A stretch of 64,000 bases of DNA from Brachypodius melanocephalos (GCA_013398615.1 VZSR01001459.1:11468497-11532496), one strand, 5' to 3'. Shown: positions 23,040 through 38,400, counted from the first letter of the stretch. The notes: generated by a model not told the origin, from the letters alone. Made by a program: numbers and translations.

Positions 23040-23080
23040 TTTTTTTGTTGGGTTTTTTTTTTTGGTTTGTTTTTTTTTTT
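23040..23080 (+). repeat. T-rich low-complexity tract
   Basis: Runs of T are interrupted only by short G groups. It lies in intron 2, about 550 bases before exon 3. Confidence 0.95.
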
Positions 23081-26079
23081 AAATTATTTTCAATTAAAAT
23101 TACCAGTGAACTCAAAATCTCCACAAAGCATGATTAAAGTTGATCTGTATATGCCTAGCTCCAAATTCCAGTTGCTGAATCTTATTAAACCTGGTGGCGG
23201 TCTTCCAGATTTTGTTACTGTGTACTCCCAAGCTGTATTCAAGTTGTCCCTTAATTTTGACTTTTATATGAAATACATGAAGACTCTGGTGCCTTACTAC
23301 ATCATCCCACCTATGATTTAATAATTCTAAAATCTCTAAACTTCATCCAATTATCCATTAGCATTATTCAATTTACCAACCATTTTAGCTCAGCTTTTGC
23401 TGCCATCCAATTCTGATATTGCTCTTGGTACTGGAACACATAACTCATTATTCCACTGGCAAAAGATGTATACCAAGGCATATATATCAGCTGTAACACC
23501 CATCTATTCCGACCTGACTTTACTGAATTTTCACATTCGAGGATCAGATTTGGGTTTTTGACCACAGTGTCATCCAGGGAGTTTATATACAGCTTATACA
23601 CCACAGTGGCCCCAAGCCTTTTACATTTCCAGGGCCAGGTTTCAATGTTCAGCCAACAGGGTGAGTCTTTTGTCTTGCGAAAAAAAACTTGACATCTCCA
23701 TGTTTTCCAGTATACATGTTGGCCAGCCAGGTCAGCCTGTAATATGGGCCTGGATTACTCAGTTTATATTATTTCTATACTTCTCATTTCCTCTGAAATA
23801 TTAACTTCCTTTCACAGCTCTGCTTCATCTCTTTATTTTTCTTTAATATTCCACTTGGAGATCCTAGATGTGAACAAACCCAAAGCTTCAAAGCCAATAC
23901 TAGAGTAAGAGAAGGCTGGGCAAAGATGGGCTAATGTAAGTGAGAGGACAATGATGAGACTCCCAAGGTCACTGACTAGATTCTTACTTCCTTTCAGAAA
24001 GCAAACTCCCTACACATCTGCATTTACTTCTAAGCTTCAAACAGGGCTGTGTGTCTCCCATTCAAGTGTGGCTGTCAGCCTTTCTGTTATGCCTCCATCT
24101 TTTTCCTCATGGGCGGAGTTCAGGAGTTCTCACAGGCCGCCGAGTGCATTTGTCATGGCTGGGCAAAGGGTGAAGCAGTAACACTGCTCCTCACCATTGT
24201 CTACTCTGGCTCATTAGTAGTAACTGCAGTTTTTCAGTGTGGGTGGCATCACCACACTTTTGAAAACCTGTCCAGCTTCAACAGCAAAGCGACCTCAGCA
24301 CAAGAGCAAGGAAAATACAGGAACAGCTCAGGAAACTTATTAATAATTTAGCCAGTCTCAGACCTTACTCACACAGTCCTTCTGCAGTTTGTAGTTGTTT
24401 GTCCCAGAAGACATGAAATTAAGGTATTCCTTCCTTTCCTCTTTCTCTGATAAATGACTGCATCATGTTAATATAAGAACACATTATAATATGGGAAGAA
24501 TGCCTCAGTATATTAGTCTTGTAATCATTATGAATGGCATTACTAAAGGTTCATACAATAGCAGAACTTGCAATACTGCTAAACTATTGCACGGGCTTTG
24601 TTTGCACGAGACCTGCATCCCAGTGGCATGAACTTGAGTTTACAGAGAAGTCGCAAAATGTTATGGATATCATTTGGACACAGGATAGGCACAGGTATAT
24701 TTGTGCCACATCTCCATTGTCCTCTTCTCTGACCACTCCAATGGCACTTAGGTCTTTACTTCTGAGACTGTTCTGCATTGTCACAGAAGCTCCTGGGCAG
24801 TGCACCTTTTCTGATACTCCGCACACATTTAATCCAATGAACTCACATGTCATCATCCATCTTTTATGTATATGCTCCTGTGATCTCCTAGTACTCCTAG
24901 CTTCAGAAGGCTTGATTTGTGCCTAGGAATGACTAAGTGATACTTTGGTTCATTAAAAGCACTGCTAACTGAGCTTACTGGAAGCAATAAACTTTAATGC
25001 AATGGAAGATGCAAATAAAAGTGTGGGTGTGAAGAATAAGGGAAGAAATAGTGCGAGAGTTTGCAGTATCTCAATTGACATGGTAATCCCCAATTAATTC
25101 TCTTCCTTGTAGCAGTGATTTCGCTGGATGAGAACAGACTGCTGGCACATTACCTGCTGCTCCTCCAGCAATTGTCTGTCATCATTCCAAGAGTGAGCCA
25201 TCACAACAAAGGGAGCAATGGGCCTTCTGGGACAGTCTGACATGTAATTGACTGAATAAATGCAGGAGGATGTGGTGCAGCAAAAGTCTTTTTAGTTAGC
25301 ACCAGTTCCATTATAATTAGCAGAGCTGCTGAAAGTTGCAGAGTAGGAAGAAGCTGTATGGATGCACCCTAGTTATTCGTGTACTTTTGCCTTCGCACAT
25401 GTATTGCACCATCCCAAAAAATGGTCTGGAGTGTACAGACTCTGGTTATCCTGTCCCGGTAATATGGTTACATTTGACCTCAAGTGACCTCAGTGACTGA
25501 GGGGAAGGAAAAGCCATCACAGAGAGCAAAGCTGAACTAATCGTATTAGCACTTTGTAAACAAAGTCCAGACATGAGTCTCCTACCTGTGAACCCTGCAG
25601 AACACAGGCTGGGAAGTTTGGGCACAGATCAGATGGTGTGCATGAGAGAACACTGTTGAGATACACAACAGGTGTGAGAGCTCACAGAAAATGATTCACA
25701 ATTGACAAATTCTGTATTTTCTCTTGCTTGAATGTGCAATTCTAAAAGAGATACATACCCTTCTTTTAATTTCACAGCTGTCCTTCAAATGACCTTGCAA
25801 ATTCTAACCCATTCCTCAGCAACGATCACATCAATTTTTAAAGATTTTTAGAAGTTATCCAGTCAGCATTAGTGAGATATAAAGATTTATGTGGGTGATT
25901 TAAGAGTTGCAAAAGTACCCAGCCAAGGTTATTATAATAAAGGCCTCTGAAGACTATGTATTCTTGTTTGCAAAACAATACAAATGCACTTGGCTGTATG
26001 TTCATCTCTTGGCCACACTTGCAAGTGATGTCTTGTTTTCCTTCTTTAGAGTCACCAACTGCATGAAAAAAACAGACAA

Positions 26080-26116
26080 ACAAAACAAAACAAAACAAAA
26101 CAAAACAAAACAAAAA
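26080..26116 (+). repeat. (CAAAA)n simple repeat
   Basis: About seven tandem copies of a 5-base unit, caaaa, in intron 2. Confidence 0.97.
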
Positions 26117-26667
26117 AGTCTGAGTTGGTGAAAATCTAAACTTCAGGCCTGTCACTGGGGTGATATAAGTCCTCTGTACCAGTAATGATCAGATTGCCTG
26201 CAGTTTGCTTTCAATGAATTAAGTCACACATCCTAAAGAAAGGCTCATAAATCTCACTTGCTTTCTGCTTCATGGTCTATGCCCAAGCAGCAGTCATGAG
26301 GGCGGAAGGGGAGTCCTCTTTCCTACAGTCTACCACTAAGCTATGCTTTATGATGGCTGTGGAGTATTCATCCTTTCCACCAAGTGGCTCCTTGTACATC
26401 TGAAGTGCAGGTGATTAGGCTGATGAAATATGCTGGCAATGTCCCTTCAAATGCTAGTGCAGTAGATCCACCTAGTGCCTAAAAGGTATCATCATGTGTG
26501 TTGGGACAGAGTTATAGCATATTTCTACCTTGCAGTCGATTCTGCAGCTGGCAGTGGAAGTGTGCTAGAAATTTGTTGGTCAGTCAAGAGAAATACAGCA
26601 TCTCCTTGAAGCAGTAAGAATTTGTGCAGGGTTCAGATGTCCCACAGTTTTAGTGGTACAGTGATCA

Positions 26668-27240
26668 CAGAATCCTAGAACAGAATTATAAGGTGGTTTG
26701 GATTGGAAGGAACCTTAAAGATCACCTCGTTCCATCTCCCTGTCACAGGCAGGGACATCTTCCGCTAGACCAGGTTGCCCAGGGCCTCATCCAACCTGGC
26801 CTTGAGCACTTCCAAGGATGGGACATTCACAGCTTTCCTGGGCAACCCACCACCCTCTAGGTAAAGAATTTCTTCCTAATGTCTAAACTAAGCCACCTCC
26901 TCTTTTAGTTTATAACCATCAACCATCCTGCATTGTCCTATCACTACCGGCCCGTGTAAAAAGACACCCTCACTCTTTTTTAAAAGCCCCCTTTAAGTAT
27001 TGGAAGGCCACAATGAGATCACCTCAAAACCTTCTCTTCTCCTGGCTGAACAACCCAGCTGCCTCAATCTGTCTCCATAGCAGAGGTGTTCCAGCCCTCT
27101 GAGCATTTTTTCCCCTCCTCTGGACCCACTTTAACAGGTCTACATCTTTCTTTCACTGAATACTCCAGACCCGTATGCTGTACTCCAGCTAGAGTCTCAG
27201 GAGGACAGAGTAGAGGGAGAGATCCCCTCCATGCTAATCG
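26668..27240 (-). mobile_element. CR1 LINE fragment (3' end)
   Basis: The plus strand shows the reverse complement of a CR1 3' region: ggtttggattggaaggaacc, agaccaggttgcccagggcc, tccaacctggccttgagcac and cctggctgaacaacccagct. The terminal octamer is degraded (cacagaatcctagaacag). It is 5'-truncated and non-coding, and lies in intron 2 in sense with FGD5. The left and right limits are by eye. Confidence 0.92.
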
Positions 27241-30130
27241 AGGGATGCAGGTCAGCAGGAGATTCCTGTGACTGTACCCACCTCAGATCAAAACAAGTGT
27301 GATGTGGCCAGTGAGGACATCACAGCTCTCATCACAGATTACCCCACCACAGCTCCTGAGCACCTCCATCATTTTCATCTGTCTGTCCCGGGATCAGGGA
27401 CTCCCATAATTGGATTTCCATATTATAAAATGCAATTTCTGGAGAAGACTGGGTGGCTTATCATTAATCATCATCATCATCAGCTAACCTGAATTAGTTT
27501 CCCTGGACTAAATTGATTTCTTTTGGAAGTAAGTTTCAATGTATTTCAGTCTAAAGAGGGATATGAACAAGTGCAGCACTTAAGGAACCTCTGCTGTGTT
27601 CATATCTGAGATGAATTTGTCTCCATAAGATATATACTGCATAAATGATGATCCCAGCTAATAAAACTCGAGAGGTCAGCCAATGATGTCTTGCTTAATG
27701 AGTTCCGAAAACTGTCCAGGGTGTGATGTTTCAACCATTGTGACATAATTCAGTTAACAGGTAGCTGCTCAGCATTCAGACACCCAGACTACCTGGATTA
27801 CCTCCTTGCTGCCTCCCTGTGGTCTTTCACTCTATCTCCCCAGTCAGTGTCAGCACAGAGAAAGAGAGAATAGATATATTCTTTGCATATGTTGTAAACT
27901 GCAAATTGGATGATGCAAATTAATTACTACCAATATACTTGAAGGCCAAAGAGCCCCCAACAGATTTTCTGAAAATTTCTTATTGTTTCAAAAGTGCCTG
28001 CAAGTAAAGATCATAACAGTATTTGGCCAAAAATTTCACCACAAGATGAAGAAAGCAGTAGAAGAGGCTAGAAATCACATCCTTGATCCCGTTCCTACAG
28101 TGGAACCAGCATATTAAAGGTGAGTAATTATCAACACAGGGCTCACCATATTCAATGTTTACACGTAGTGGCAACAGGAAGAAAGTGAACTGCCTGGATT
28201 TCTGAGGTAAGCACTGACTTCTGCTCTGCCTGTTGTGGGGTAACAATGTCTTTTTGTCTAGGATGTTTCATCCATTCATAAGTGAAACCATGTTTCTGGA
28301 CTGCTAAAAGACAATCCTTTCAAATATTTACTAAAGAGAAATAGTGGTGTTGAGTTCATTTAGACCTAGATCTACTGAAGCTCTGAAATGAATGACAGTT
28401 ATGACCCTAAATGTTTTTCTGTCTGTATTGTTGATTGCATTGGCAATTATTTGACCTGAGTCAGCAAAGCAAGCTTATAAGAACTACCTGGGAAGGTACA
28501 AACAGTTATTCTTTCTCTGTAGAGTACATCCTCTACAAGTGTATCTTCCCTGAAGCCAGCTGAGTGGTGATGAGCTTGACACATCAACTCAGATCACATA
28601 TGCTAAATTTTCAAATGACTATTAAACTGTTGCCATAACCTTGCCCACCCCGTACCCATTTCAACACGTCTGTCACAGGAATCTTAGCTCATAACTAATT
28701 ATAATGTATTGGATGCAAGACCAGAATCTCACCTGGACAGAGCTGGGTTATGCAAAACCCACATATATAAAATTCATGCTATCAAGTGGGAAGGAAAAAT
28801 AATCAACACCTGCAAAGATCCCAATCCTCCTTTCTTAGGCCAAGAGGATTGAATCCAGCCTTTTTCTGCATGCAGTATCCCTATCCTTTTCTCAGGTCCC
28901 AAGCCCAGTAGTTACTAGTTCAAACTCTCAGACAGTGACATTCTTATTGCAAAAAATTAAAATCATATGAACTCAATGCAGTGATAGTAATTTGGGAGAT
29001 GCAATGGGGTGCTGAACTACCCTGTTTTATTAAAACTGATTATATATTTCCCTGTATCCATTTGTAAATGATCATTTTAATTCATTCTGCAAAAGGAAGG
29101 GTCATTACTAAAGGAAATTAAAATCCAAATGCATTTAAAGCCAATAAAAGGAAATGCCTATTAGTGCAGCATGTGTTTAGCTAGTCAGTTCCCCATGGCA
29201 GATCATCAAGCAAATATTGTATCTGAAGTCTGAAAAGGGCAAGAAAGACATGACATCTGCTAATAACATACACAACCTGTCAAGGCAAGGTAACACAGGG
29301 ATAATCACATTTCACACTCTGAGGCATAAGCTCTTTGCCTGCCAAGGCCAGAAAGGTGCTCTTTTGAATTCCACAAGCATTTCAATTTGACTTTTACTCT
29401 TGCATTGTTGTGGTGTGGAATACAGGAGAGGGGAAGAGGATTTTTGGTCAGCTGCATAAGGCTTTTGCTGTTTTCCAGACAACTTTAGGGACAAAACTCT
29501 CCCAGCTTCAATTGCTGCTCCTGGAGATGCTCACAGAACAACAGTGCTGGTGCAGGTCTAGTTTTGGAAGGGAATGCACCAAGATGTTTGGGCACCATCT
29601 TAGGGAATGTCCTCTGGCCCAGCCTGGGGCACTATCAGTAGGGAAGGGATAAGAGAAAGCCTGAGAGTGAGGTTTCACTAGCCATGTCCCAGATGTGCTA
29701 GTATGGATGGCTTTGAGGCTTTTGCTTTGAGGCACCTGTACAGCCAATCCACACTTCCGGCTCAGTGATGTACCCTGGGGTGCACCACTGTCTGTGAGCA
29801 CCATTACTCTCCCCAATCCTGTAGCTTTAAAACACTAGGTGAAGCAAAGCAGCAGCAAAAGCTGGACATGCCTGAAAACAAAACACAGTGTCCTTGGGCC
29901 TCAGACAAGTGGCATACCCCTTCCTGCTCTCCCAGGCATGAGGGAGAGGCGGTGAGCTGTGGTGGCCTCAGCTCAAGCTCAGCTTGGCCCTCCGGCCCTT
30001 GTCCTGCATTTCCTGTAAACAGGGAACAGTTCCTCCCCAGAGATGACCTGGCAATGAACTAGCAAGGGCTGACGCTGAGCTGCACCACACCCAGCGCCCC
30101 GCTGTGCCAGAAGGTACAATGGGGCAGCCG

Positions 30131-30166
30131 ATAATACATAATACAATACATAATACATAATATAGT
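30131..30166 (+). repeat. AT-rich tandem repeat (unit ataatac)
   Basis: Four or five imperfect copies of ataatac or its shorter form atac, in intron 2. Confidence 0.9.
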
Positions 30167-32414
30167 ACTAAAGTCAGCTCTACTCTTTAGAGACTCTTTT
30201 GAAAATATTATTTACATCATATGTCAGCCACCACAGAGCTTTTACTTTCAATAAATCATTAGCTTCACAGGCACCTCAGAGCTTTTATATCCAACAGCCC
30301 CAGGAGAGGTTTTCCTTAAGATTCTTTTTATGCTTCTCTTTTCCTTCTTTTCCTTGCTAAATCACAGCCCTGTTGATCTCCATCTCCCTAGCATTCCCCA
30401 TCTGTGGTAACATTTTGCTATGTTGAATCCGTGCAATGCAAAGGAGATGGGCATAATGAAGACCTGAGTGCTTGGCAGTGACATAAGTACTGTGCTGTGA
30501 AATTCTTCTTCCTTCCCAGACGATGCACACCATACATCTACATTATGTTGAAACTCCATTCTGCATTTTTGCCAAGGGACAGAAGACAACAAGGAACACA
30601 TCCACTAATTATCAGGATGGGTATCAAATGATTTGCTGAGTAACCTCCAGTCACAGCACAAATGGCTTCTGACTGTGAAACCTCGCAACACTTTTGCTCT
30701 ATTCTCCTCTATAAAACGACTTATCTCAGTGACAGTCTGACTTTGGATACAACGGTGTAAAACTGGGGAGGATTTACCCTGACTTCAGTGAAGTCACTTG
30801 ATATTTATACTTGCAATTTTTGAGCAGCATAAGACCCTCCGATTTCACTCTGAACCCTCTGCAAGACTTATTCCTCTCTATAATAGAATAAGCCAACCAC
30901 CTAGAACTTGATTAATAAAGAGAAAGAAAACATATAAATAGTGACTTTCAGCTGGTCACCTGATGGTCATCTTGGAACATGAGAAGTATCCCTCTCTTGG
31001 GAGACCACTGTCTGGGAAGCAAAGCCGAAACCGCTGCTCTACTACAAATTGTTTTGATCTTTGGCGTGTTTCTTAACTTTATGCTTTGGCAGTCAGTTGT
31101 GTAAGGTGGGTAAACCCAGAGCAATGTCACGTTTAGAGTACAGGTTAGACTGAAGGCTTTGGACACTATGGATCCCTACCAAAATCTAAACCAGAACTGT
31201 TTTGTCCATCTCCCTTGAGGCAGAGTTATGCTTCTATTCTTCCTCTTTACTGCAAACTAAAAGAGATTTCACTTTGTCCTTAAGACAGAGGGATGGGTAC
31301 CCCAGGATTATGCCCATGCTTAAGGCACAGAGTAATGCTTTCATTCTTATGGCCAAGCTGAGATACAGAAATCTACCTGGAACTATTTAACAACCATGCT
31401 TGCTAGTATTGCTGTTTTCTGTTGGTGGTGATGGTTCTTGAGTTATAGGCTGTCAGTGGCTTTCAGGCAGCCAAGCTGGTGATTTCTGCACAGAGGCACA
31501 CACTGGAGAAGAACACCAATAACGAAAGAATTAAGCAGTACTACTTGCCCAAAGAATTAGAATTCATAAAAAACATTGCAGATAGACACTTCAGAAAAAG
31601 GTCTGCATCAATCATCGTGTGGGAGTTTTGCAAATGGAACCAAGCTGAACCAAGGCGTATTTGTCACACACAGGGCTCCCCTGGAAATGTTCTGTGTTGG
31701 TGGATGGTTCTGCTATCTTACAAGCATAATAAACAAGTTCAAAATTTTACATAGGTAAGAATTTGGTCCAGATATGTTTCATAGCTGCACAAGGAGCTTA
31801 TTGACTACCATGAGCTACACAGAACTAGAATATCTTTACAAGTCCTCTTCTTTAGTGTGTCTAGGTTTGTACACTACAGCAGTTGCTCTGTATTTTTACA
31901 CATATAGTTCTGAAACTCAGAGTACAGCCAGAATTACACTGTTGATTCTGGAATCTAGCCTGGATGAGATGTCATTATGTGTCAGTTAGGCAAATATGAT
32001 GATCATCATAGCAGCAAATGGATGCAACTCATTATAATCCTTTCAGAATATCCAGTTTAACATAATTGTAAGTGATAATAGTAGTGAAAACTCAAAGGAG
32101 GATGCCAATTTGGAAAATGTGTCAGTGAAACCCAAACACAAAACCAAGCTTGAATCAATTATCATTTGCTGCAGACAGACTTTTTAGTGATCTGTTTATT
32201 AATAGAAATCTGAATTCTTGTCACCTGATTCCAAAAGATATCAGAACTGGTAGAAGACAGAGGTGTTGGTTTTTGTGGTAGAGAACATTGCCTTTTTTAA
32301 AAGCTGTTTAGAGTTGTATTGGGAAAAGACTTAAAATTAATATTCCTAGAGCCTTTTAGATTACCGAGAAAATTATACTCCCAATGCAGGTAATGACAGT
32401 TTTCAGGGTTTGGT

Positions 32415-32486
32415 GTTTTTTGTTTGTTTGTTTGTTTGTTTGGGTTTGGTTTTTTGTTTTGTTTTGTTTTTTGTTTTTTTTTTTTT
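32415..32486 (+). repeat. (TTTG)n tract followed by T-rich run
   Basis: Tandem tttg units grade into ttttg units and then a run of T. It could be the poly-A end of an old retrocopy on the minus strand, but no retrocopy body is visible next to it. Confidence 0.95.
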
Positions 32487-35400
32487 CCAAAGAAAGCATA
32501 TATTTTTATAAAATTAGGAAAAGTAGTGGTAACACAACACCAATACTTTAAAAAGTCTGGATCTGCTATCATAGACAAAATACTAATTTTTTCCAAATAG
32601 TACCTTGCTAAGAAATGAAGTTACAAACACCTTGCACAGTAATGAGTCCTAATACAAGAATTGTCTCTAAGCATTGTTATGGTATTCAATTCAATTCAAT
32701 TGAATAAATTCAATTTCATTTATGCATAAGTAGAATAATGGTATGTACATAGCAGAATAAGGTCAGAACATGGAATTTCAAAAGTGATATTAGGAATGGT
32801 AGGACACCCTTGGTTTGTAATTGCCATTTCCAAAACAGAAATGACACTTGTAATGTATGGCTTTGAGATCCCCTTCAATGCAGTAACAACATCAGTCTGT
32901 CAGATCCAGCAGTAGAAGAGTACCCAAGAGTGCAGAATGTAGAATGGAAAACTCTGCAAAGTCTGGAGCGTTAGCTTATTTTGTACAGGACTTGACCAGG
33001 AGACCACTCTTTTTCTTTGCTGGAACATCTGAGGTGAAGGAATTTATTTTTGAACCTCAGACAGCTGAAAAGAAATTATTTCAGATGTTCTGGAAATGAA
33101 ACAGAATTGTGTCCATTTTTGGATCTTGAGACCAAAACCTGTGGGTATTTCCTTCTCCCCGTGGCTGGTGTTTTAGGCATTAGGTTGTGAGAAACTCAGA
33201 ATCTAATTACCAGTGCTGACTGATTCAGTCGTCACTCAAAGTGATCTTGAAAACCAGACCTGTGAGAAGCCGAGACTAGGTTTTCTATATCTTAGGCTAC
33301 AGCATATAGGAGTTCCTTTAAACTCTCTCAAAACAGATATATGGTTCACATACGATTCTTTAGTGAATGCTTCCCTTTTGGAAAGTGTTTCAGCTCGTTC
33401 TAACTTCAGGTTCTAGTGTAAATCATCAAGGCAGTCAAATCACAAATTGCTGCTCATATCCTCAGAGGTACAAATGTACCCTAAACGTGCATGTGGCATA
33501 GTATCATTTATCATCTAGATTCCACTTTAATATAATCACTTTTCCAGCTACGACATATTTACTAATGTTCTTCTCACTATGAGTCCTGGCTCCTCTTAGA
33601 AAAAGATGACACATTTCACAAAATGAAACTTAATATGGCACATATTGGAGATTAGGGATATGCTTCTGATTATTTGTTTATTTTTTGGCAATGTAATTTA
33701 GTCACTAAAACTTGGTAGCAGAGTTTTATATTCTCTTTGCATTTTGTTGCCAGTTTGTTATTCCATACTTTCCATGGAAAATACTCACAGTAAGTTCAGT
33801 ATCATGAACACCATGCTGCCTTGCAGGACTCTTTTAAGATGGAAGGCGAGTTGATATTTCCCTGTACTCCCAGAATCAATTGTTTTATCCACACCACGCA
33901 GCCAAATCTGGGGACAAACCAGGGGAAGCTAGGATCAAGTGAACTTAGTTTTCTTACATTTCAGAGATTAATCCAATTGTTAAAACAGAGTATTTCCAGT
34001 AGGAGAGAAACAGAGCTTAACTGCTAATCTGTAGGGCTGAAGGAAAGTGCTCTCTTCTGTCTTCTAACAGGTCAGGTTAATTTCCCACATTAAAATTAGA
34101 GCTGGCTCTGCTTTTGCTTTGCTGAGGTTTTTTTAAGTTGGAAAATCATGTTTGGCATAATTAAACATTACATAGATTTATAATATTTAGCTGGGATGAA
34201 TCTATTAAATAATTCTGGCCCCTCTCCCAAGTGGAAAATGAAAGCCATCTTAATTCTGCAACTCAAAAATATGGCTTAGTTCAGAATTTACTTTGGTATA
34301 TATTTTTTTAACTTGCAAATGAAACAATTAGAAAAAATGTAATGAACCACAGAATTCCTTTATTTTCTTGGTTTTTCTTCCTCAGGGTTTTCAATTAGGC
34401 ACACATATTTTATTTCTCTTGTAGCCACTGAAGCAATGTTCTTAAAACTGCAATTAAATGGCAAGATAAATTACTTGTCCAGACAACTTAATATATGTCA
34501 CTCTCACAGAGGCTCTTTACCCTGAATGTATTCACTGTGACGTAGTTTTATCTCACTGCCACTGTCTGGATTTTTTAAGCCTAGCAATGTGAAAGTAGAA
34601 AGTGTGAAGGAAAGATTTTGAGGTGCCCAGTTTTACCTCACATATTGCCCTTTTCTATTTAAGGACCAGAAGATTTGACTTCAAAGATGTGTTGTACTGT
34701 ATGCAGTCCATTACTTCTGTAGGCATGTGTGCTAAGGAAGAGTCTTTTCTGAGTTCTTCTAGCCAACTCTCAGAACTAAGAATGCAGACTGATACCTGAA
34801 ATGTAAGAGGATAAGAAACTTTCATCAGAACCACCAAGCTAGCTATCTTTGATGAGGTCCACTTGTCCAGAGGGCCTATCAGGGGAAATACAGAGGGTTA
34901 ATATCCAAGTTTTGTAAACATATTCAAGGCATAAGGACAAACTGCCAACAGACTGAAAAGGTATTTCATTTGGGACAGCTGAGAATAGCTGGATGGAGAC
35001 TGTGAAGTAGACAAGCAACTATCCCTTGTCTCAGTTCATCTGAACCTAGCTGTTTTTCTTTTGAGAAAAAGAAGTTTGAGTATCCCTGTGATACTGATAC
35101 AGCTGGTGTAGCATGACTCAGACAGAACACCAAAAGGTGCTCACAAATGATAGCTCTAAATCTGGTTGCTCTAGGCCTTTGATGGATAGCAGACAATTAA
35201 TCCAGGCAATTACTCAAGTGAAAGGATCCTTTTATAAGCCTTTAAGAGAGCTATTGGCAAAACAAATAGCACCTCTTAAATATATCCTTTCATCCATTAA
35301 CTATAATTGGTTGATTAAAGTAAAATTAATTATTCTATGCCACTGAACATCAAATTTTTAGAGTTTTTATATTTTACATCCTCTTTGGATCCTGTAAAAT

Positions 35401-38400
35401 AAAATTTCTTGTAGGCTAATTAAAAATGTGTTGTACACTATAAATAACTTTTCTGGGTGGCACAACAAACCATAAACTACTAGACTGGACCTACGTTTAA
35501 AATGCAATAGCATTCTATTGCTTTTGTTACAAATCTAATCTAGAGATACACCCCATGTCATGGAGCAGTGGATTCTGGAAAAGCTTCAGCATTCTAATGT
35601 GCAATCTCTCCTTCAATAAATCTTCTCAGTAAGGCTCCTGGTGGGGGTGGGAGAGAAGAAAGGCATGCACAGAACAAGGCATGCAGTAACATGTTTCGGC
35701 AATGACAGTAAAAGGCCTGACCATTACAAACATTTCATCACCCTTTCTGCAGCATGTGCTTTCTTTCTGCATGGTGCTAGGAATGCTTAAATCACACCAA
35801 TATCACTTCTGTGCTACGTAAGTATCATCCAGGACAATTCTGCAATACACAGCAGACTCTCTCCTCTTGTGTAACCCCACTGAAATGTATTTCTGGTTCA
35901 TTTAATGAAAACAGTGAAGGCAGAGAAGTTGACCCAGGCATAAAAGCCCTCAGGACATGAAGATGGTGATGTGTACACATTCCTTCTTTTCTGCACTGTA
36001 AATTGATCATTAAAATAGCCATCCCAATGGAGTCCATCTGCTAATAAAGCCAATATCTGCTGAGGTCTTTGGACCTTTTTCTGGGAGGTATATGAGGCCG
36101 TGATTTCTCATGAACAAAGCCAGGGTGAGATCCAGTACATTGTGTCTGAGCAGCAGCAGCCCTCTAAAGCTGTGCTGTGTGTGCAGGATGGTGATGTGCA
36201 ATGCAAAGCTGTGATGGGGGAGCACAGTGGCTTCCTCATGACCTATATTCTCCCCACACATCTGCATCTCCAGCATGAACCAAGTCAAACAGCTCCAGGG
36301 ATCTAAGGAAGCAGGAGAGCAGTCATGGAGCTGTTGGAAAATTGACGCCTGCATGTTGGCAATGTATTAAAATCTTTCATTCTTTAGTATTACTATGACA
36401 TTACTGATTCTGTCTAGAGACACCTCTCAGAGGTGCTTCTTAGAAAAACTCTGCCATCCAAGAGCACTTAATATACTGTTTTTCTGTCTCTAATTCCTGA
36501 CAATGCAAGGTGAAGCACACCTTGTGCCCAGCTCTCAGCAGCAACGGGTTATCTCCCACAGACTGCTCCTTGTCTATGAGCAGCTTGAACTCCTGCATTA
36601 ACCACTATCACCTTCAAATTCCCTGCTGCAATTCAGACAATACTCAAGTAAACAGAAATAAAAACATGATTTGTGTCAGAGCTGGCTGTGGATGTTGTCA
36701 AGATTTTCAGCAGGTTGTTCAAGGCCTGAAGTCAAGTGTAGTACCAGTATCCCTTATTCTGCAATGAACTTACAAAGCTTTCTTTCAGGTCTTCGCTGCA
36801 AAATTCATGAACTGGTGAAAGCTCATGAGATTTTATTTTCCATCATGTTCACCAGATAACAAGTGAAAACATCTCTTTCCCTTGTCTCTAGGCTCAGTCC
36901 CCAATCCTTCCCTCTGTGACAGAATTTTTATGGGACTTTCTCCCATCTACAAGCTCTAGAGCACAGCACATTTCACACTGGCATAAAGAAAAACTATGTA
37001 GAAATTTTTATAAGTGATTTTTTTAAAAAAATATGTTTCTTTAAAAAATCTCTCACAATGGTCATGATCACTTTGGGTCTCTTCGGCTTAATGATTGTCA
37101 GCAAAATTCCACATAATTGACCCATACAGGTCCTTAAAGGAGCTAAGCCTCATTAGTAGACCACTGCTGTGCTACCTCCATAGCAAACACTAACATATCA
37201 CCAGCCCTGGGAAATGCTAGACTTACTAAACCAAAATTCTGTCCCTTGTAAAGCTTCTCATCAATGCTATGGGTGCATGCTAGCATAGTGTAGTCACAGA
37301 GCAGGGATTTAAGAAGCAGAGAACTAGGAACTGAGTAGAATCAACAGCTAGAATTTGTCTTCCTGCAAAAGCAAGAAAAGGAAAGGATGGGAAAATCTTT
37401 CCCAAAACAGTTAGCTAAAATCTATGCTGAATCTGTAGCTCTAAGCCTGCTTTGCCTAGATTTGTCTCCAGTATAGATATAGCTTGCCCCTATTACAAAT
37501 GCAGGGTAATGTCAGCTACTTAGCTATTATCATACATAGCAGTGAGCCAAAAGACAGTTTGAACTGTGTTGAACATGTGTATCTTTTTTAGATATCCTCT
37601 GACAGCCATGCCTTTACTGAGCAGCTCTAGCTAGGACAAGCAGAAAAACAAAGCATGAGTTGATTCTATCTTCTTGACAATATTCTCCTTGAGTTTTACC
37701 ATAAACAGGAAAGTATGGTAACTGGACTGCTCACTGGGATGAAAAGCCTTGATATGGTCAGCATATGGGCAAGTGTTGTACGGGACAAAACCATCTAACA
37801 AACTATGTGTCTTTTTCCTGCCCCTATCTTCTAGAAAATGTCAGAAACATCTGGAAATTTGGTGTTGCTTCTCCTTTTACAGCCACTTTATTCTGATTAT
37901 CTCTAGAATGCTTCCCTCTCATTTGCTCTTTGTTGAGACAGAAACAACTATAGGCTTATGGTTTTCTTTGGGCCACAGTTCACCTGAATTAATTGTCATA
38001 GGAAGGGGGAGGTTGCACCTATGTAAAAAACAACCAGGTGCTTTAGCTGTACCTATCGCTTCAGCTGCATTTTTTTATCCAAATAGTGACAGGCTTCAGG
38101 AGTTTCCAGTGGCCATTCTCTGTGCCCATCTGATGCAATACCACAGCTGTATTTCTTACAGCTGATTAAAATCTCGGTATTGCTGTTAGGATTCTCCTGC
38201 TAGCTGCATAGCAGCACACTTCAGCTGTCTGTCTTTTTGAGCAAGAAAATTAAATGGTGCATCTTCTCATCAGAGAGTTTCTGTGAAGTCCCCTCCCACC
38301 CTGCTGTTCCCCAGTCATAAACAGCAGGGAAGGCTCTTTGTTTATAACAATCTTTTATAACACTCACATTCCATTCTCTGAAATGTGATAGAAGAGTTGT

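Noticed and set aside
24534..24926. 130-codon plus-strand frame and its 90-codon minus-strand partner in intron 2
   Set aside because: No recognisable domain, no splice context and no homology to FGD5; consistent with chance.
37749..38165. 138-codon plus-strand frame in intron 2
   Set aside because: Low-information hydrophobic composition and no recognisable family; probably chance.
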